Of a DNA stretch of 64,000 nucleotides, positions 25,503 through 34,171 are shown in pieces (position 1 is the first letter of the stretch; every line of letters starts with the position of its first letter). This DNA is from Rhizorhabdus sp049889055 (GTDB taxonomy: Bacteria; Pseudomonadota; Alphaproteobacteria; Sphingomonadales; Sphingomonadaceae): contig NZ_JBLTWO010000007.1 in the NCBI RefSeq assembly GCF_049889055.1, positions 171,671 through 235,670 on the forward strand, read 5' to 3'. A model generated the notes under the pieces. That model had not been told where the DNA came from. It was given only the letters and a program-made list of their open reading frames with translations, and did not search any database. The translations under genes were made by a program, and so were the position numbers.

Positions 25503-26344
25503 TGGCCCGGATTACCGCAGGCGTGGGCAGCAGCCACGTGCCCTTGCTGGGCGTTGCCCATGATCAGGGCAAGGAGCGTGACGACTATTTCGGCCCGATC
25601 TTTGCCGGCTATGACTGGACGCGCGACTGGGAGGCTGTGGAACAGCCCGATGTCGTGATCCTTGTCTATAATGATCATGCCTCGGCCTTCGACATGCGCG
25701 TCATCCCGACCTTCGCGCTGGGTTGCGGCGAGGTTTTCCGGCCAGCTGACGAAGGCTGGGGGCCGCGCCCGGTGCCGGACGTGCAAGGCCACCCCGATCT
25801 CGCCTGGCACATTGCCCAGAGCCTGATCCTCGACGAATTCGACATGACCATCATCAACGAGATGGACGTCGACCACGGCCTTACCGTTCCGCTTTCGATG
25901 ATGTTCGGGAAGTGCGCGGCCTGGCCGGTCAAGGTGATCCCGCTCGCGGTCAACGTCGTCACCTATCCCCCACCGTCGGGCAACCGATGCTGGGCGCTGG
26001 GTGAGGCGATTGCGCGGGCGGTCGCCAGTTTCCCCGAGAACCTCACGGTGCAGATATGGGGCACGGGCGGGATGAGCCACCAGCTTCAGGGCGCGCGCGC
26101 CGGGCTGATCAATCCCGATTGGGACAACCGCTTTCTCGATCTGCTCGAAGCCGATGACGACGCGGTGCGCCACATCCCGCATATCGAATATCTGCGCGAG
26201 ACGGGCAGCGAAGGCATCGAGATGGTGATGTGGCTGATCATGCGCGGCGCCCTGGGCCCTCGCGTCCGCCGCCTTCACCGCCATTACCACGTCCCTTGCA
26301 GCAACACGGCCATCGGCCACATCGTTCTGGAGCCCACCCCATGA
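25502..26344 (+). CDS. ligB: Protocatechuate 4,5-dioxygenase beta subunit LigB
   Basis: The catalytic Fe(II) subunit (280 aa) that opens protocatechuate between C4 and C5 to 4-carboxy-2-hydroxymuconate-6-semialdehyde. Iron ligands are His12 (GSSHVP), His59 (YNDHASAF) and a glutamate in GSEGIEMVMW. The catalytic His lies in WGTGGMSHQLQG. It is about 20 residues shorter than SYK-6 LigB because the non-catalytic C-terminal tail after HIVLEP is missing. This end is also the overlap with ligC. Confidence 0.97.
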   Translation: MARITAGVGSSHVPLLGVAHDQGKERDDYFGPIFAGYDWTRDWEAVEQPDVVILVYNDHASAFDMRVIPTFALGCGEVFRPADEGWGPRPVPDVQGHPDLAWHIAQSLILDEFDMTIINEMDVDHGLTVPLSMMFGKCAAWPVKVIPLAVNVVTYPPPSGNRCWALGEAIARAVASFPENLTVQIWGTGGMSHQLQGARAGLINPDWDNRFLDLLEADDDAVRHIPHIEYLRETGSEGIEMVMWLIMRGALGPRVRRLHRHYHVPCSNTAIGHIVLEPTP

Positions 26345-27282
26345 GAATTGCCCTCGCCGGCGCCGGCGCCTTTGGTGAAAAGCACCTTGATGGTCTCAAG
26401 CTGATCGACGGGGTGGAGATTGTCTCGATCATCTCTCGGCGGCTGGAACAGGCCGAAGCGGTTGCCGCCAAATATGGCGCGCGCCATGCCTCCACGGAAT
26501 TGGACGACGCGCTGGCCCGCGATGATGTCGATGCGGTGATCCTGTGCACCCCCACGCAGATGCACGCCGCGCAGGCCATCGCCTGCCTGGAGGCGGGCAA
26601 GCATGTGCAGGTCGAAATCCCGCTCGCCGACAGCTGGGCCGATGCCGAGGCGGTGCTCAATAAGCAGCGGGAGACAGGCCTCGTCTGCATGGTCGGCCAC
26701 ACGCGGCGCTTTAATCCCTCGCACCAATATGTGCACAACCGGATCAAGGCGGGCGAGTTCAATGTCCAGCAGATGGATGTTCAAACCTATTTCTTCCGCC
26801 GCCAGAACATGAACGCGAAAGGGGAGAAGCGCAGCTGGACTGACCACCTTTTGTGGCACCACGCGGCGCACACGGTCGATCTGTTCGCCTATCAGGCGGG
26901 GCGGATCGTCAAGGCCAACGCGATCGAAGGCCCGCACCACCCGGAACTGGGCATCGCGATGGATATGTCGATCCAGTTGAAGAGCGAGAGCGGGGCGATC
27001 TGCACCCTCTCCTTGAGCTTTAACAATGACGGCCCGCTCGGCACCTTCTTCCGCTATATCGGCGACAGCGGCACCTATATCGCGCGCTACGATGATCTGG
27101 TGAACGGGCGCGAGGAGCCGATCGACGTCAGCGCGGTCGATGTCAGCATGAACGGGATCGAACTTCAGGACCGCGAGTTCATCGCCGCGATCCGCGGAGG
27201 GCGCGAACCGAATTCCTCGGTCACACAGGTGCTCGATTGCTACCGGGTGCTGCACGAGCTCGAAGGGCAGCTTCAGGCATGA
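26341..27282 (+). CDS. ligC: 4-carboxy-2-hydroxymuconate-6-semialdehyde dehydrogenase LigC
   Basis: A Gfo/Idh/MocA-fold NADP-dependent dehydrogenase (313 aa; SYK-6 LigC has 315) that oxidises the hemiacetal form of the ring-cleavage product to 2-pyrone-4,6-dicarboxylate. It has MRIALAGAGAFGEKHLDG (nucleotide binding), VQVEIPLADSWAD (the EKP-like position reads EIP) and RSWTDHLLWHHAAHTVDLF. The ATG overlapping the ligB stop begins exactly at the conserved N terminus; a longer in-frame start lies inside ligB. Confidence 0.95.
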   Translation: MRIALAGAGAFGEKHLDGLKLIDGVEIVSIISRRLEQAEAVAAKYGARHASTELDDALARDDVDAVILCTPTQMHAAQAIACLEAGKHVQVEIPLADSWADAEAVLNKQRETGLVCMVGHTRRFNPSHQYVHNRIKAGEFNVQQMDVQTYFFRRQNMNAKGEKRSWTDHLLWHHAAHTVDLFAYQAGRIVKANAIEGPHHPELGIAMDMSIQLKSESGAICTLSLSFNNDGPLGTFFRYIGDSGTYIARYDDLVNGREEPIDVSAVDVSMNGIELQDREFIAAIRGGREPNSSVTQVLDCYRVLHELEGQLQA

Positions 27283-28271
27283 CGCAGCGCCGGATCGGCG
27301 CGCGCGCTGTCCGGCCGGTGGGGCTGGGCTGCATGTCGTTGTCGTGGGGCTATGGCGCTCCGCCGCCCGAGGAGCACGCCGCCGCGCTGCTCAACCGGGC
27401 GCTCGATCTGGGGTACGACCATCTCGATACCGCCAATATTTATGGCCTTGGCCAGAATGAGGACGTGATCGGGCGCGCTCTGAAGGGGCGGCGGGATGAG
27501 TTTCTGCTGGCGACCAAGATGGGAATCGTGATCGAGGGGCAGAACCGCGGGATCGATTGTTCTCCGCAAGCGATCCGGCGCAATGTCGAAGCCTCGCTGG
27601 CGCGGCTGCAGACCGACCACATCGACCTGTATTACATGCACCGTTTCGATCCCAAGGTGCCCGTCGCCGACATGGCAGGCGCGATGGGCGAGCTGATCGC
27701 CGAGGGCAAGATCGGGTCCTATGGCGTGTCCGAATGGTCCGCCGCGCATATCCGCGAGGCGCACGCCGTCGCCCCGATGGCGGCGGTGCAGACCGAATAT
27801 TCGCTATGGAGTCGCAATCCCGAAATCGCGGTGCTCGACAGCTGTCGCGCGCTCGGGATTACCTTCGTCGCCTTCTCGCCGGTGGCGCGCGGGGTTCTGG
27901 CCAACGGCCTGCGCGATCCGGAGGCTCTCGTCGAACACGATCTGCGCCGCGCCATGCCGCGCTTTTCTGCCGAGAACTGGCCGCGCAATCTCGCGCTGAT
28001 CGATGCCTTCAACGCCATCGCCGCGCGCGAAGGTGTGACGTCCGCGCAGCTCAGCCTCGGCTGGCTGCTGGCGCAGGGCGAGCATATCGTCGCGATCCCC
28101 GGCACCACCAACCCCGATCATCTCGCCGAGAACATCGCCCGCGCCGACTGGACCATGCCGCCAGCGCTTGTCGAGGAGCTCGATACCCTCATCAACCGCC
28201 ACTCTGTCGCCGGGCCGCGCTATGGCCTCGCCATGCAGGCGACCATCGACACAGAGGAATTCGCCGCATGA
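27279..28271 (+). CDS. Aldo/keto reductase of the lig operon
   Basis: A cytosolic TIM-barrel aldo/keto reductase (330 aa). The catalytic tetrad is visible as Asp and Tyr in HLDTANIYG, Lys in ATKMG and His in YYMHRFDP. NADPH-binding segments such as IPGTTNPDHLAENI follow. It is coupled by ATGA overlaps to ligC and pobA, so it is part of the same transcript. No aldehyde reduction is needed in the standard pathway. It may reduce side-product aromatic aldehydes (for example vanillin) or a ring-cleavage semialdehyde. Substrate unknown. Confidence 0.85.
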   Translation: MTQRRIGARAVRPVGLGCMSLSWGYGAPPPEEHAAALLNRALDLGYDHLDTANIYGLGQNEDVIGRALKGRRDEFLLATKMGIVIEGQNRGIDCSPQAIRRNVEASLARLQTDHIDLYYMHRFDPKVPVADMAGAMGELIAEGKIGSYGVSEWSAAHIREAHAVAPMAAVQTEYSLWSRNPEIAVLDSCRALGITFVAFSPVARGVLANGLRDPEALVEHDLRRAMPRFSAENWPRNLALIDAFNAIAAREGVTSAQLSLGWLLAQGEHIVAIPGTTNPDHLAENIARADWTMPPALVEELDTLINRHSVAGPRYGLAMQATIDTEEFAA

Positions 28272-29437
28272 AAACCCAGGTCGCGATCATCGGCTCCGGC
28301 CCGGCGGGGCTGCTGCTCGGTCATTTGCTCAAGGCCGAGGGGATCGACTGCGTGATCCTCGAACGGCAGGCGCGCGCGCGTGTCGAAAGCCGCATCCGGG
28401 CGGGGGTGCTGGAAACGGTCACGACCGATCTGATGCGCCGTCTCGGTCTTGATGAGCGGATGAACCGCGAGGCGCTGATCGAGGACGGGTTCAACCTGGC
28501 CGATGGCGACATGATGGTGCGGATCGACATCAAGGCGCTCACTGGCAAGACCGTGGTCGTCTATGGCCAGACCGAGCTGACCCGCGACCTCATCGCTGCC
28601 GCGCCGGAACGCGATCTTCAGATCGTGTTCGAGGCCGGGGATCTGGCGCTCCACGATGTCGAGAGCGATCATCCGAGTATCACCTTTGTGAAGGACGGGG
28701 TCGCGCAAAGGCTGGACTGTGACATCATCGCCGGGTGCGACGGCTTCCACGGGCCCTCGCGCCGCGCCATCCCGGCGCATCTGGCGCGCGAATATATCCA
28801 CGAATATCCCTTTGGCTGGCTCGGCATCCTCGCCGACGTGCCGCCCTGCCATGACGAGCTGATCTATGCCAACGGGCCGGATGGCTTCGCGCTGGCCTCG
28901 ATGCGCTCGCCGACGCGCAGCCGCTATTATATCCAGGTGCCTCTCACCGAGCGGCTGGAGGACTGGCCCGAAGACAGGTTGTGGGATGAGCTGGAAACGC
29001 GCTTCAACCCGATCTCGCAGCATGGCGTGACCCGCGGCCCGGCGCTCGAAATGTCGATCGCGCCGCTGCGCTCCTATGTGTTCGAGACGATGCGTCATGG
29101 GCGGCTGTTCCTGGCAGGGGATGCTGCGCATATCGTTCCGCCGACTGGAGCGAAGGGCCTTAACCTTGCTGCATCGGATGTGCATTACCTCTCGCAAGCG
29201 ATCATTGCTCATTACCGGCAGGGGCAGGAAACGGGGCTCACCGGCTACCGCGACAAGGCGCTTGCGCGGATATGGAAAGCGGAGCGGTTCAGCTGGTCGC
29301 TGACGCGGCTTATGCACTCCTTCCCCGATCAGAGCGCCTTTGAACGGCGGATGCAGTTGGCCGAACTCGATTATCTCGCCCGCTCGACCGCAATGCAGAC
29401 CGCCATCGCCGAGAATTACGTCGGCCTGCCGGTTTAG
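28268..29437 (+). CDS. pobA: 4-hydroxybenzoate 3-monooxygenase PobA
   Basis: A class A FAD monooxygenase (389 aa) converting 4-hydroxybenzoate to protocatechuate with NAD(P)H and O2. Motifs are VAIIGSGPAGLLLGHLL (FAD), the CDGFHGPSR segment that contacts FAD and NADPH, and GRLFLAGDAAHIVPPTGAKG (FAD ribityl). The family's ESRIRAGVLE near residue 40 is present. It closes the operon and overlaps the 3' end of the convergent GMC gene by 4 bp. 4-Hydroxybenzoate would come from coumarate through FerA/FerB and the aldehyde dehydrogenase. Confidence 0.95.
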   Translation: MKTQVAIIGSGPAGLLLGHLLKAEGIDCVILERQARARVESRIRAGVLETVTTDLMRRLGLDERMNREALIEDGFNLADGDMMVRIDIKALTGKTVVVYGQTELTRDLIAAAPERDLQIVFEAGDLALHDVESDHPSITFVKDGVAQRLDCDIIAGCDGFHGPSRRAIPAHLAREYIHEYPFGWLGILADVPPCHDELIYANGPDGFALASMRSPTRSRYYIQVPLTERLEDWPEDRLWDELETRFNPISQHGVTRGPALEMSIAPLRSYVFETMRHGRLFLAGDAAHIVPPTGAKGLNLAASDVHYLSQAIIAHYRQGQETGLTGYRDKALARIWKAERFSWSLTRLMHSFPDQSAFERRMQLAELDYLARSTAMQTAIAENYVGLPV

Positions 29438-31050
29438 CTGCGGGCGTCCTCAATGATCAGTTCGGCGGCGCGCTCGGCCACCGCTATGGCGGGGCCGTTG
29501 GTGTTGCCAGAGACCGGCGTCGGCATGATCGAGCAATCGACGACCCGCAAGCCCGCCAGTCCGTGAACCCGGCAACGCGGATCGACCACCGAGTTCGCCG
29601 GGTCGGTGCCCATCGAGCAGGTCCCAGTGCCGTGCAGGCCGCATTCGGTCATCTTGCGGACCTCGGCGACAAGCGCGTCCTCGTCCGTCATGTCCGCGCC
29701 GGGCATCCGCTCCGCCCCGATATAGGGCGCGAGCGCGGGCATGGCGGCGAGTTTGCGGAACAGCCGGAACAGACCCATCGCCTTGCTCTGGTCATAGGGA
29801 TCGCTCCACATTCTGGGATCGATCACCGGTGCATCGCGGTGGTTGGGCGAGGTGAGAGTGACGGTGCCCCGGCTCTTCGGGCGCAGATGGTAGCCCGAGA
29901 ACGTCAGGCCCGGCCGGTCGGTCAGCGGGCTGCCAGGGCGTTCAGCCATTTCATTGATGGTGCGCATCGCGAAGGGCGCTGCGGCGACTTGATATTCGGG
30001 CCAGTCGTCCAGCCCCTCGGTCGAGATCAGGCCGGTGATCGGCATACCCACCCGCGCGAGCGGGCCAGTGCGGGTAATGAAATAGCGCAAGGCATTGCGA
30101 TACAGCCGCCAGCCTAGAAACTCTCGATTGTTGCCAGGGTCATTCCGCAAGTCGAACGATACGCCCATCTTCTGGTGATCGGCGAAGTTCTGGCCGACGG
30201 CCGGGGCTTCATGCGCGATCGCAATGCCGAGCCGTTGCAATTCCGCGCCCGGCCCGATGCCCGACAGCTGGAGCAATTGCGGTGAGCCATAGACCCCGGC
30301 ACTGACGATCACCTCGCCCGCCTCGATCGCTTCCTCGACGCCGCCACGCTCGCATACCACGCCCCTCACGCGGCCCTCGGCTATAGTCAGGCGGGTGACT
30401 GCGGCGGGGTGAAGAACGGTGAGATTGCTGCGCGAGCGCACCGGCGCGACGAAGGCCTCATAGGTCGATTGCCGCTTGCCCTTGCGGTCGACCGTATATT
30501 GCGACCGGCCCGCGCCGGTAATGCCGGGGGTGGTGATGTCGTCGACCCACGGCATCCCGCCCTCGGCGAAGGCCCCGGCGAGCGCATCGAACACCGGTCC
30601 CTTATAGTCTGATGGCGTGATCTGCTGTTCCCCATCGGCCCCGCGGCCGGAATGGGCTCCGGGAGCGCGGTAGCTTTCGAAGCGAGCGATGCAGCGCGAG
30701 ATCTCGTCCCAGCCCCAGCCGGCCAGGCCCATTGCCTTCCAGCCATCGTAGTCGCGCGGCATGCCGGGGAGATACCACGTGCCGTTGATGGCCGAAGACC
30801 CGCCCAGCCCGCGGCCATAGGCGTGCATTTCCTTGCGCCTGCCGGGCTGCTGCGCGACCGGAAAAGCCCGGAAATAGGCCGGATTGCCCATGATCTTCAC
30901 GAAGCCGCCGGCCATCAGGATAAACGGGTGATTGTTGCGTCCGCCATCCTCGATCAGCAGCACCTGACGGCGCGGATCGGCGCTCAGCCTGTTGGCAAGT
31001 ACGCAGCCCGAAGATCCTGCGCCGACGATGATATAGTCGAACCGGGCCAA
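29434..31050 (-). CDS. GMC family FAD oxidoreductase (candidate glycoside 3-oxidase/dehydrogenase)
   Basis: A 538-residue glucose-methanol-choline oxidoreductase. FDYIIVGAGSSGCVLANRLS binds FAD, GRGLGGSSAINGTWY is PROSITE-type GMC signature 1, and GEVIVSAGVYGSPQLLQLSGIG is signature 2. The catalytic pair is the His in GLHGTGTCSMG and the Asn in GNTNGPAIA. No signal peptide is present, so it is cytosolic. The TTG start is favoured because GGAGAGG lies just upstream and the FAD motif begins at residue ~5. It is divergent from a C-deglycosidase-like pair and shares operator site A with it. CarA-type C-glycoside 3-oxidases belong to the same superfamily; that substrate is an inference. Confidence 0.82.
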   Translation of the reverse strand: MARFDYIIVGAGSSGCVLANRLSADPRRQVLLIEDGGRNNHPFILMAGGFVKIMGNPAYFRAFPVAQQPGRRKEMHAYGRGLGGSSAINGTWYLPGMPRDYDGWKAMGLAGWGWDEISRCIARFESYRAPGAHSGRGADGEQQITPSDYKGPVFDALAGAFAEGGMPWVDDITTPGITGAGRSQYTVDRKGKRQSTYEAFVAPVRSRSNLTVLHPAAVTRLTIAEGRVRGVVCERGGVEEAIEAGEVIVSAGVYGSPQLLQLSGIGPGAELQRLGIAIAHEAPAVGQNFADHQKMGVSFDLRNDPGNNREFLGWRLYRNALRYFITRTGPLARVGMPITGLISTEGLDDWPEYQVAAAPFAMRTINEMAERPGSPLTDRPGLTFSGYHLRPKSRGTVTLTSPNHRDAPVIDPRMWSDPYDQSKAMGLFRLFRKLAAMPALAPYIGAERMPGADMTDEDALVAEVRKMTECGLHGTGTCSMGTDPANSVVDPRCRVHGLAGLRVVDCSIMPTPVSGNTNGPAIAVAERAAELIIEDARS

Positions 31051-31128
31051 GCCCCTCTCCCTCCGACGCAAACTGGAACCTTGATTTCTATTTTTCCAAC
31101 ACCACGCTTGACCGTCTGTCAAGCAACA

Positions 31129-31148
31129 ATTAGAAACGACATTCTAAT
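31129..31148. promoter_or_regulatory. Regulon operator site A
   Basis: ATTAGAAA-CGAC-ATTCTAAT, a 20-bp palindrome with one half-site mismatch. It lies between the GMC gene (minus) and the first beta-subunit gene (plus). A possible -35 TTGACC at 31108-31113 with the -10 position inside the palindrome suggests repression by blocking RNA polymerase. Confidence 0.75.
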
Positions 31149-31165
31149 TATAGCAGGAGAGAGCG

Positions 31166-31546
31166 ATGTTGCCGGTTGAACGGATCATCGGAGAAGAAGG
31201 GCTGTCCGCCACTGATCAGGGTCTTCGGCTAGCGATGCGCCTGCCCTGGTATCGCTCGCTGCCGTTTTCGGTGGTCGAGGTGGGCGGGGTGACGATCGAC
31301 GGCGCGCCAGTCGATCTGGCCGAGGCTCATATCGAGTTCGGCGGAGTGGTCTGGCCACTGGCGGAGAACGGCGAGAAGACCAACGCCTTCTGGTTCGTGC
31401 GAGACAGCGCCTTTTTGCACATGCCCGGCATCGATGCAGCGACGGGCAGCGAGCATGATGTCGCGCTCAGCCTGTTCATCAGCCCGCCCTACATTCCGGG
31501 CATGCGCCGGACCAATGTGCAAACCCAGCGCCTGCGTGTCGCCTGA
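31166..31546 (+). CDS. C-glycoside deglycosidase beta-subunit-like protein (DUF6379), copy 1
   Basis: A 126-residue all-beta protein without signal peptide. The LRLAMRLPWYRSLPFSVVE segment and the following VTIDGAPVD hairpin match the beta-subunit family of CarBC/DgpBC C-glycoside deglycosidases. The C-terminal half is more divergent than in the other two copies (no YTLDE motif; WPLAENGEKTNAFWF instead). It is followed after 13 bp by a TIM-barrel gene, as the beta and alpha subunits are in known systems. In characterised enzymes the small subunit completes the active site of the TIM-barrel subunit. Function here is inferred. Confidence 0.72.
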   Translation: MLPVERIIGEEGLSATDQGLRLAMRLPWYRSLPFSVVEVGGVTIDGAPVDLAEAHIEFGGVVWPLAENGEKTNAFWFVRDSAFLHMPGIDAATGSEHDVALSLFISPPYIPGMRRTNVQTQRLRVA

Positions 31547-31559
31547 AGGAGCCCCTGAC

Positions 31560-32567
31560 ATGATCAGCACCACTGCCACTGGCCCGCAGACGGGCGTCAC
31601 GCTCTATTCCTTCACCAACGCCTGGCTCAACCGCAAGTTCGAGCTGGACGGGCTGCTGCATGAAGTCGCGCGGCGCGGGATGGGGCCGAACATCGAGATC
31701 ATCGGCTTCCAGAATTTCCGCGAATTTCCCGATGTCTCCGATGAATTTGCCGAGACGTTCAAGCAGATGGTGGCCGAAGCCGGGTTGAACCCTGTGTCCT
31801 GCGCGATCAATTCCGACCGCTTCCTGAAGCCCGGCCAGCAGCCGATCGACGATGCGACGCTGGTCGAATATCACAAGCGCCAGTTGCGTTCTGCCAAGAA
31901 GATGGGCTTCAGCCTGGTGCGCTACCAGTTCGCGCTCCCTGTAGAACTGCTGCCCGCAATCGCTCCCTATGCCGAGGAACTCGACATCCGCATGGGAGTG
32001 GAGGTCCACGCGCCGATGTGGGCCGGCCACCCGGCGGTGCAAGCTTATGGCGAGATGTATGACAAGCTCGATACGCCCTATCTAGGCTGGATCCCCGATT
32101 TCGGCGGCACGGCCAGCCGTATCCCGGAATCGATGCTCAACGCTGCGCGTGCGGCCGGGGCTAAGGAGAGCTTGATCGACAAGCTCAAGGAGGTCTGGGT
32201 CGAGCCTGGAATGAGCCACGAGAAGGCCGGGCGCCTGCGCGCATGGGCACTGGGCGAGGGCCACGCGCCTGAACATATCCAGGCGGCGAGTCTCGCTTTC
32301 TTCATCCTCTCCAACAACGATCCGAAGAGCTGGGCCGCGCTGGTCGATCGCACCATCCACATTCACGGCAAGTTTTACGGCATGACCGACGAGGGCCATG
32401 AAGAAGCGATCGATTACGAGACGATCCTTCCGCTGTTCCGCGACGGCGGCTTCACCGGCACGCTGGTGAGCGAGTGGGAAGGCCACGCCTATCTGCCGGA
32501 TGACGGCTTCGATCAGGTCGAAAAGCATCAGGCGATGTGCCGCCGGATCTTCGCCGAAGCTGCCTGA
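31560..32567 (+). CDS. TIM-barrel C-deglycosidase alpha-subunit-like protein, copy 1
   Basis: A 335-residue sugar phosphate isomerase/epimerase-fold protein. Predicted divalent-metal ligands are E148 (GVEVHAP), D180 (WIPDFGG), H269 (HIHGKFY) and E305 (SEWEGH), the E-D-H-E set of this fold. In CarB/DgpB enzymes this subunit holds Mn2+ and breaks the C-C bond of 3-keto C-glycosides. GAAGGAG precedes the ATG. Copy 1 is the most divergent of the three in the window. Alternative roles are isomerase, or lyase/hydratase of 3-keto O-glycosides. Confidence 0.72.
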   Translation: MISTTATGPQTGVTLYSFTNAWLNRKFELDGLLHEVARRGMGPNIEIIGFQNFREFPDVSDEFAETFKQMVAEAGLNPVSCAINSDRFLKPGQQPIDDATLVEYHKRQLRSAKKMGFSLVRYQFALPVELLPAIAPYAEELDIRMGVEVHAPMWAGHPAVQAYGEMYDKLDTPYLGWIPDFGGTASRIPESMLNAARAAGAKESLIDKLKEVWVEPGMSHEKAGRLRAWALGEGHAPEHIQAASLAFFILSNNDPKSWAALVDRTIHIHGKFYGMTDEGHEEAIDYETILPLFRDGGFTGTLVSEWEGHAYLPDDGFDQVEKHQAMCRRIFAEAA

Positions 32568-32632
32568 GGGGCGATAGCTGTGTAACGGGTGGGGATGGGG
32601 CAGGGCCGACGAGGCGCCTGCCCCTTTTGCGG

Positions 32633-34090
32633 TCAGGCGGGGACGGCTTGGCTATCGCGCAGGGCATCGACCTTGGTGCGGTCGATCCGCAGGGTGCTCA
32701 CCAGCCAGGCCATGGCGCCGCCTGCAAGCACGATCAGCGCCAGCACGAACCACGCTAGCGCATCGATCTTGCCCTGCGGCATCTGATCGACCGGCATGCC
32801 TACGGGAAAGTCGATCACGCCGAGGAACGACCCGGCCAGCAACGCCACAGCGCCGCTGCCCAGTTGCAGGCCGATGAACATGAAGCTCGCCACCATGCCC
32901 TGCGCCGGGCGACCGGTGTCATAGCTGTGTTCGTCTCCGATCTCGTAGGTCACGACATTGAAGGGCACGACGTACAGCCCATAGGCCACCCCGCCCACGA
33001 AACGCAGCCCCGCGATAAGCGCACCCATGGCGGCTGAACCGGCGGCCGGGGCCAGCCCGCCCAGCGGCAGCAGCACAGCCAGCGCTTGCACAGCGAAGAA
33101 GGAGACCAGCCCGATCACCATCGCCTGCCGGGTCGAGAAGATCTTTAGGAACAGCGGCGCCAGCCCCATCGCCATCAGCGAGCCCACCGTCGCCGCCATC
33201 AGCAGCCGGGGCGTCCAGCTCGCGTCGAGCTGCCAGAAATAGGTCGCGAGATGCAAGGTCAACTGGTTGATGACCGAATTCACGAACAGCACCAGAAAGG
33301 CGACCAGCAGAAGCTTGCCGATATTGGGCGTGATCCGCACCGCGCGGATGAGACTGGCGAGCACTGCAAGCGGGCCCGAGCCGCTGTCGGCGGTCGGCGT
33401 CGCTATCATCTCGCCGGCCTCGATAGCGCGGGCTCGGCGATATGTGCCGATCGCGCCTGCCAGCATCAGCACGCCTCCCAGCCCCGCAACGAACAGGCCG
33501 AAACCGGGGTAGGGCGCCGGGTTGAGCTGCGGCTTGGGAAAGCCCGGCGAGCTTACGAAGAACACCCCGAAGGCGACCGCCGGAACGGTCAGGATCACCA
33601 GCTGGTTGCCGACGTTGCGCAGCACCGCCACGAGCCGCCGCTCGGCGGTGTCGGTCGTCAGCTCTCCTCCCAGCGCATAGGCAGGGACCGTCCACAAGGA
33701 GATGCCGCACCGCGCCAGCAGGCCCCAGCCGAGCAGCCAGGCGAGGATTCCGAACTGCGCCATCCCGGCGGGCGGCGCAAAGACCATCGCGATACCGAGG
33801 CAAAAGGGCGCAATCGCGGCAAACATCAGCGTGTGCCGCCGCCCCAGCCTGCTGCTGCGCATCTGGTCTGACACTGCCCCGATCCATGGATCGACCAGCG
33901 TATCGAAGACGATGATGACGGCAATCGCGATGCCGATCAGCCATCCCGAAAGGCCTACAACCTGCGCATAGAAGAACAGAACGAAGGCGTCCCAGGCGAA
34001 GGATTTTACCAGTTCGGGCATGGCGCAGATCAGCCAGGCGATTCGCTGCTGCCAGCTCAGGCGCTGCGAAACCTGCGGCGTTGACGCCAT
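32633..34090 (-). CDS. GPH family (glycoside-pentoside-hexuronide) sugar symporter
   Basis: A 485-residue, twelve-helix MelB-like cation symporter. The GPH signature DTLVDPWIGAVSDQMRSSRL with GRRHTLMFAA after TM2 is intact, and VVPFNVVTYEIGDEH is in the C-terminal half. GPH carriers move glycosides and hexuronides with Na+ or H+, so this is the likely inner-membrane uptake route for the glycoside or released sugar. It is transcribed alone from a promoter with operator site B. Confidence 0.85.
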   Translation of the reverse strand: MASTPQVSQRLSWQQRIAWLICAMPELVKSFAWDAFVLFFYAQVVGLSGWLIGIAIAVIIVFDTLVDPWIGAVSDQMRSSRLGRRHTLMFAAIAPFCLGIAMVFAPPAGMAQFGILAWLLGWGLLARCGISLWTVPAYALGGELTTDTAERRLVAVLRNVGNQLVILTVPAVAFGVFFVSSPGFPKPQLNPAPYPGFGLFVAGLGGVLMLAGAIGTYRRARAIEAGEMIATPTADSGSGPLAVLASLIRAVRITPNIGKLLLVAFLVLFVNSVINQLTLHLATYFWQLDASWTPRLLMAATVGSLMAMGLAPLFLKIFSTRQAMVIGLVSFFAVQALAVLLPLGGLAPAAGSAAMGALIAGLRFVGGVAYGLYVVPFNVVTYEIGDEHSYDTGRPAQGMVASFMFIGLQLGSGAVALLAGSFLGVIDFPVGMPVDQMPQGKIDALAWFVLALIVLAGGAMAWLVSTLRIDRTKVDALRDSQAVPA

Positions 34091-34135
34091 AGCCTCGTCT
34101 CCCTCTCCCTGACGCGCCTCTTCGGGCGCGCCATT

Positions 34136-34155
34136 ATTAGAAGGAGTACTCTAAT
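34136..34155. promoter_or_regulatory. Regulon operator site B
   Basis: ATTAGAAG-GAGT-ACTCTAAT, 46 bp upstream of the GPH transporter start and just after the tetR stop. It has six of eight symmetric pairs. Confidence 0.7.
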
Positions 34156-34171
34156 TGAGGGTGGCGGCTTG

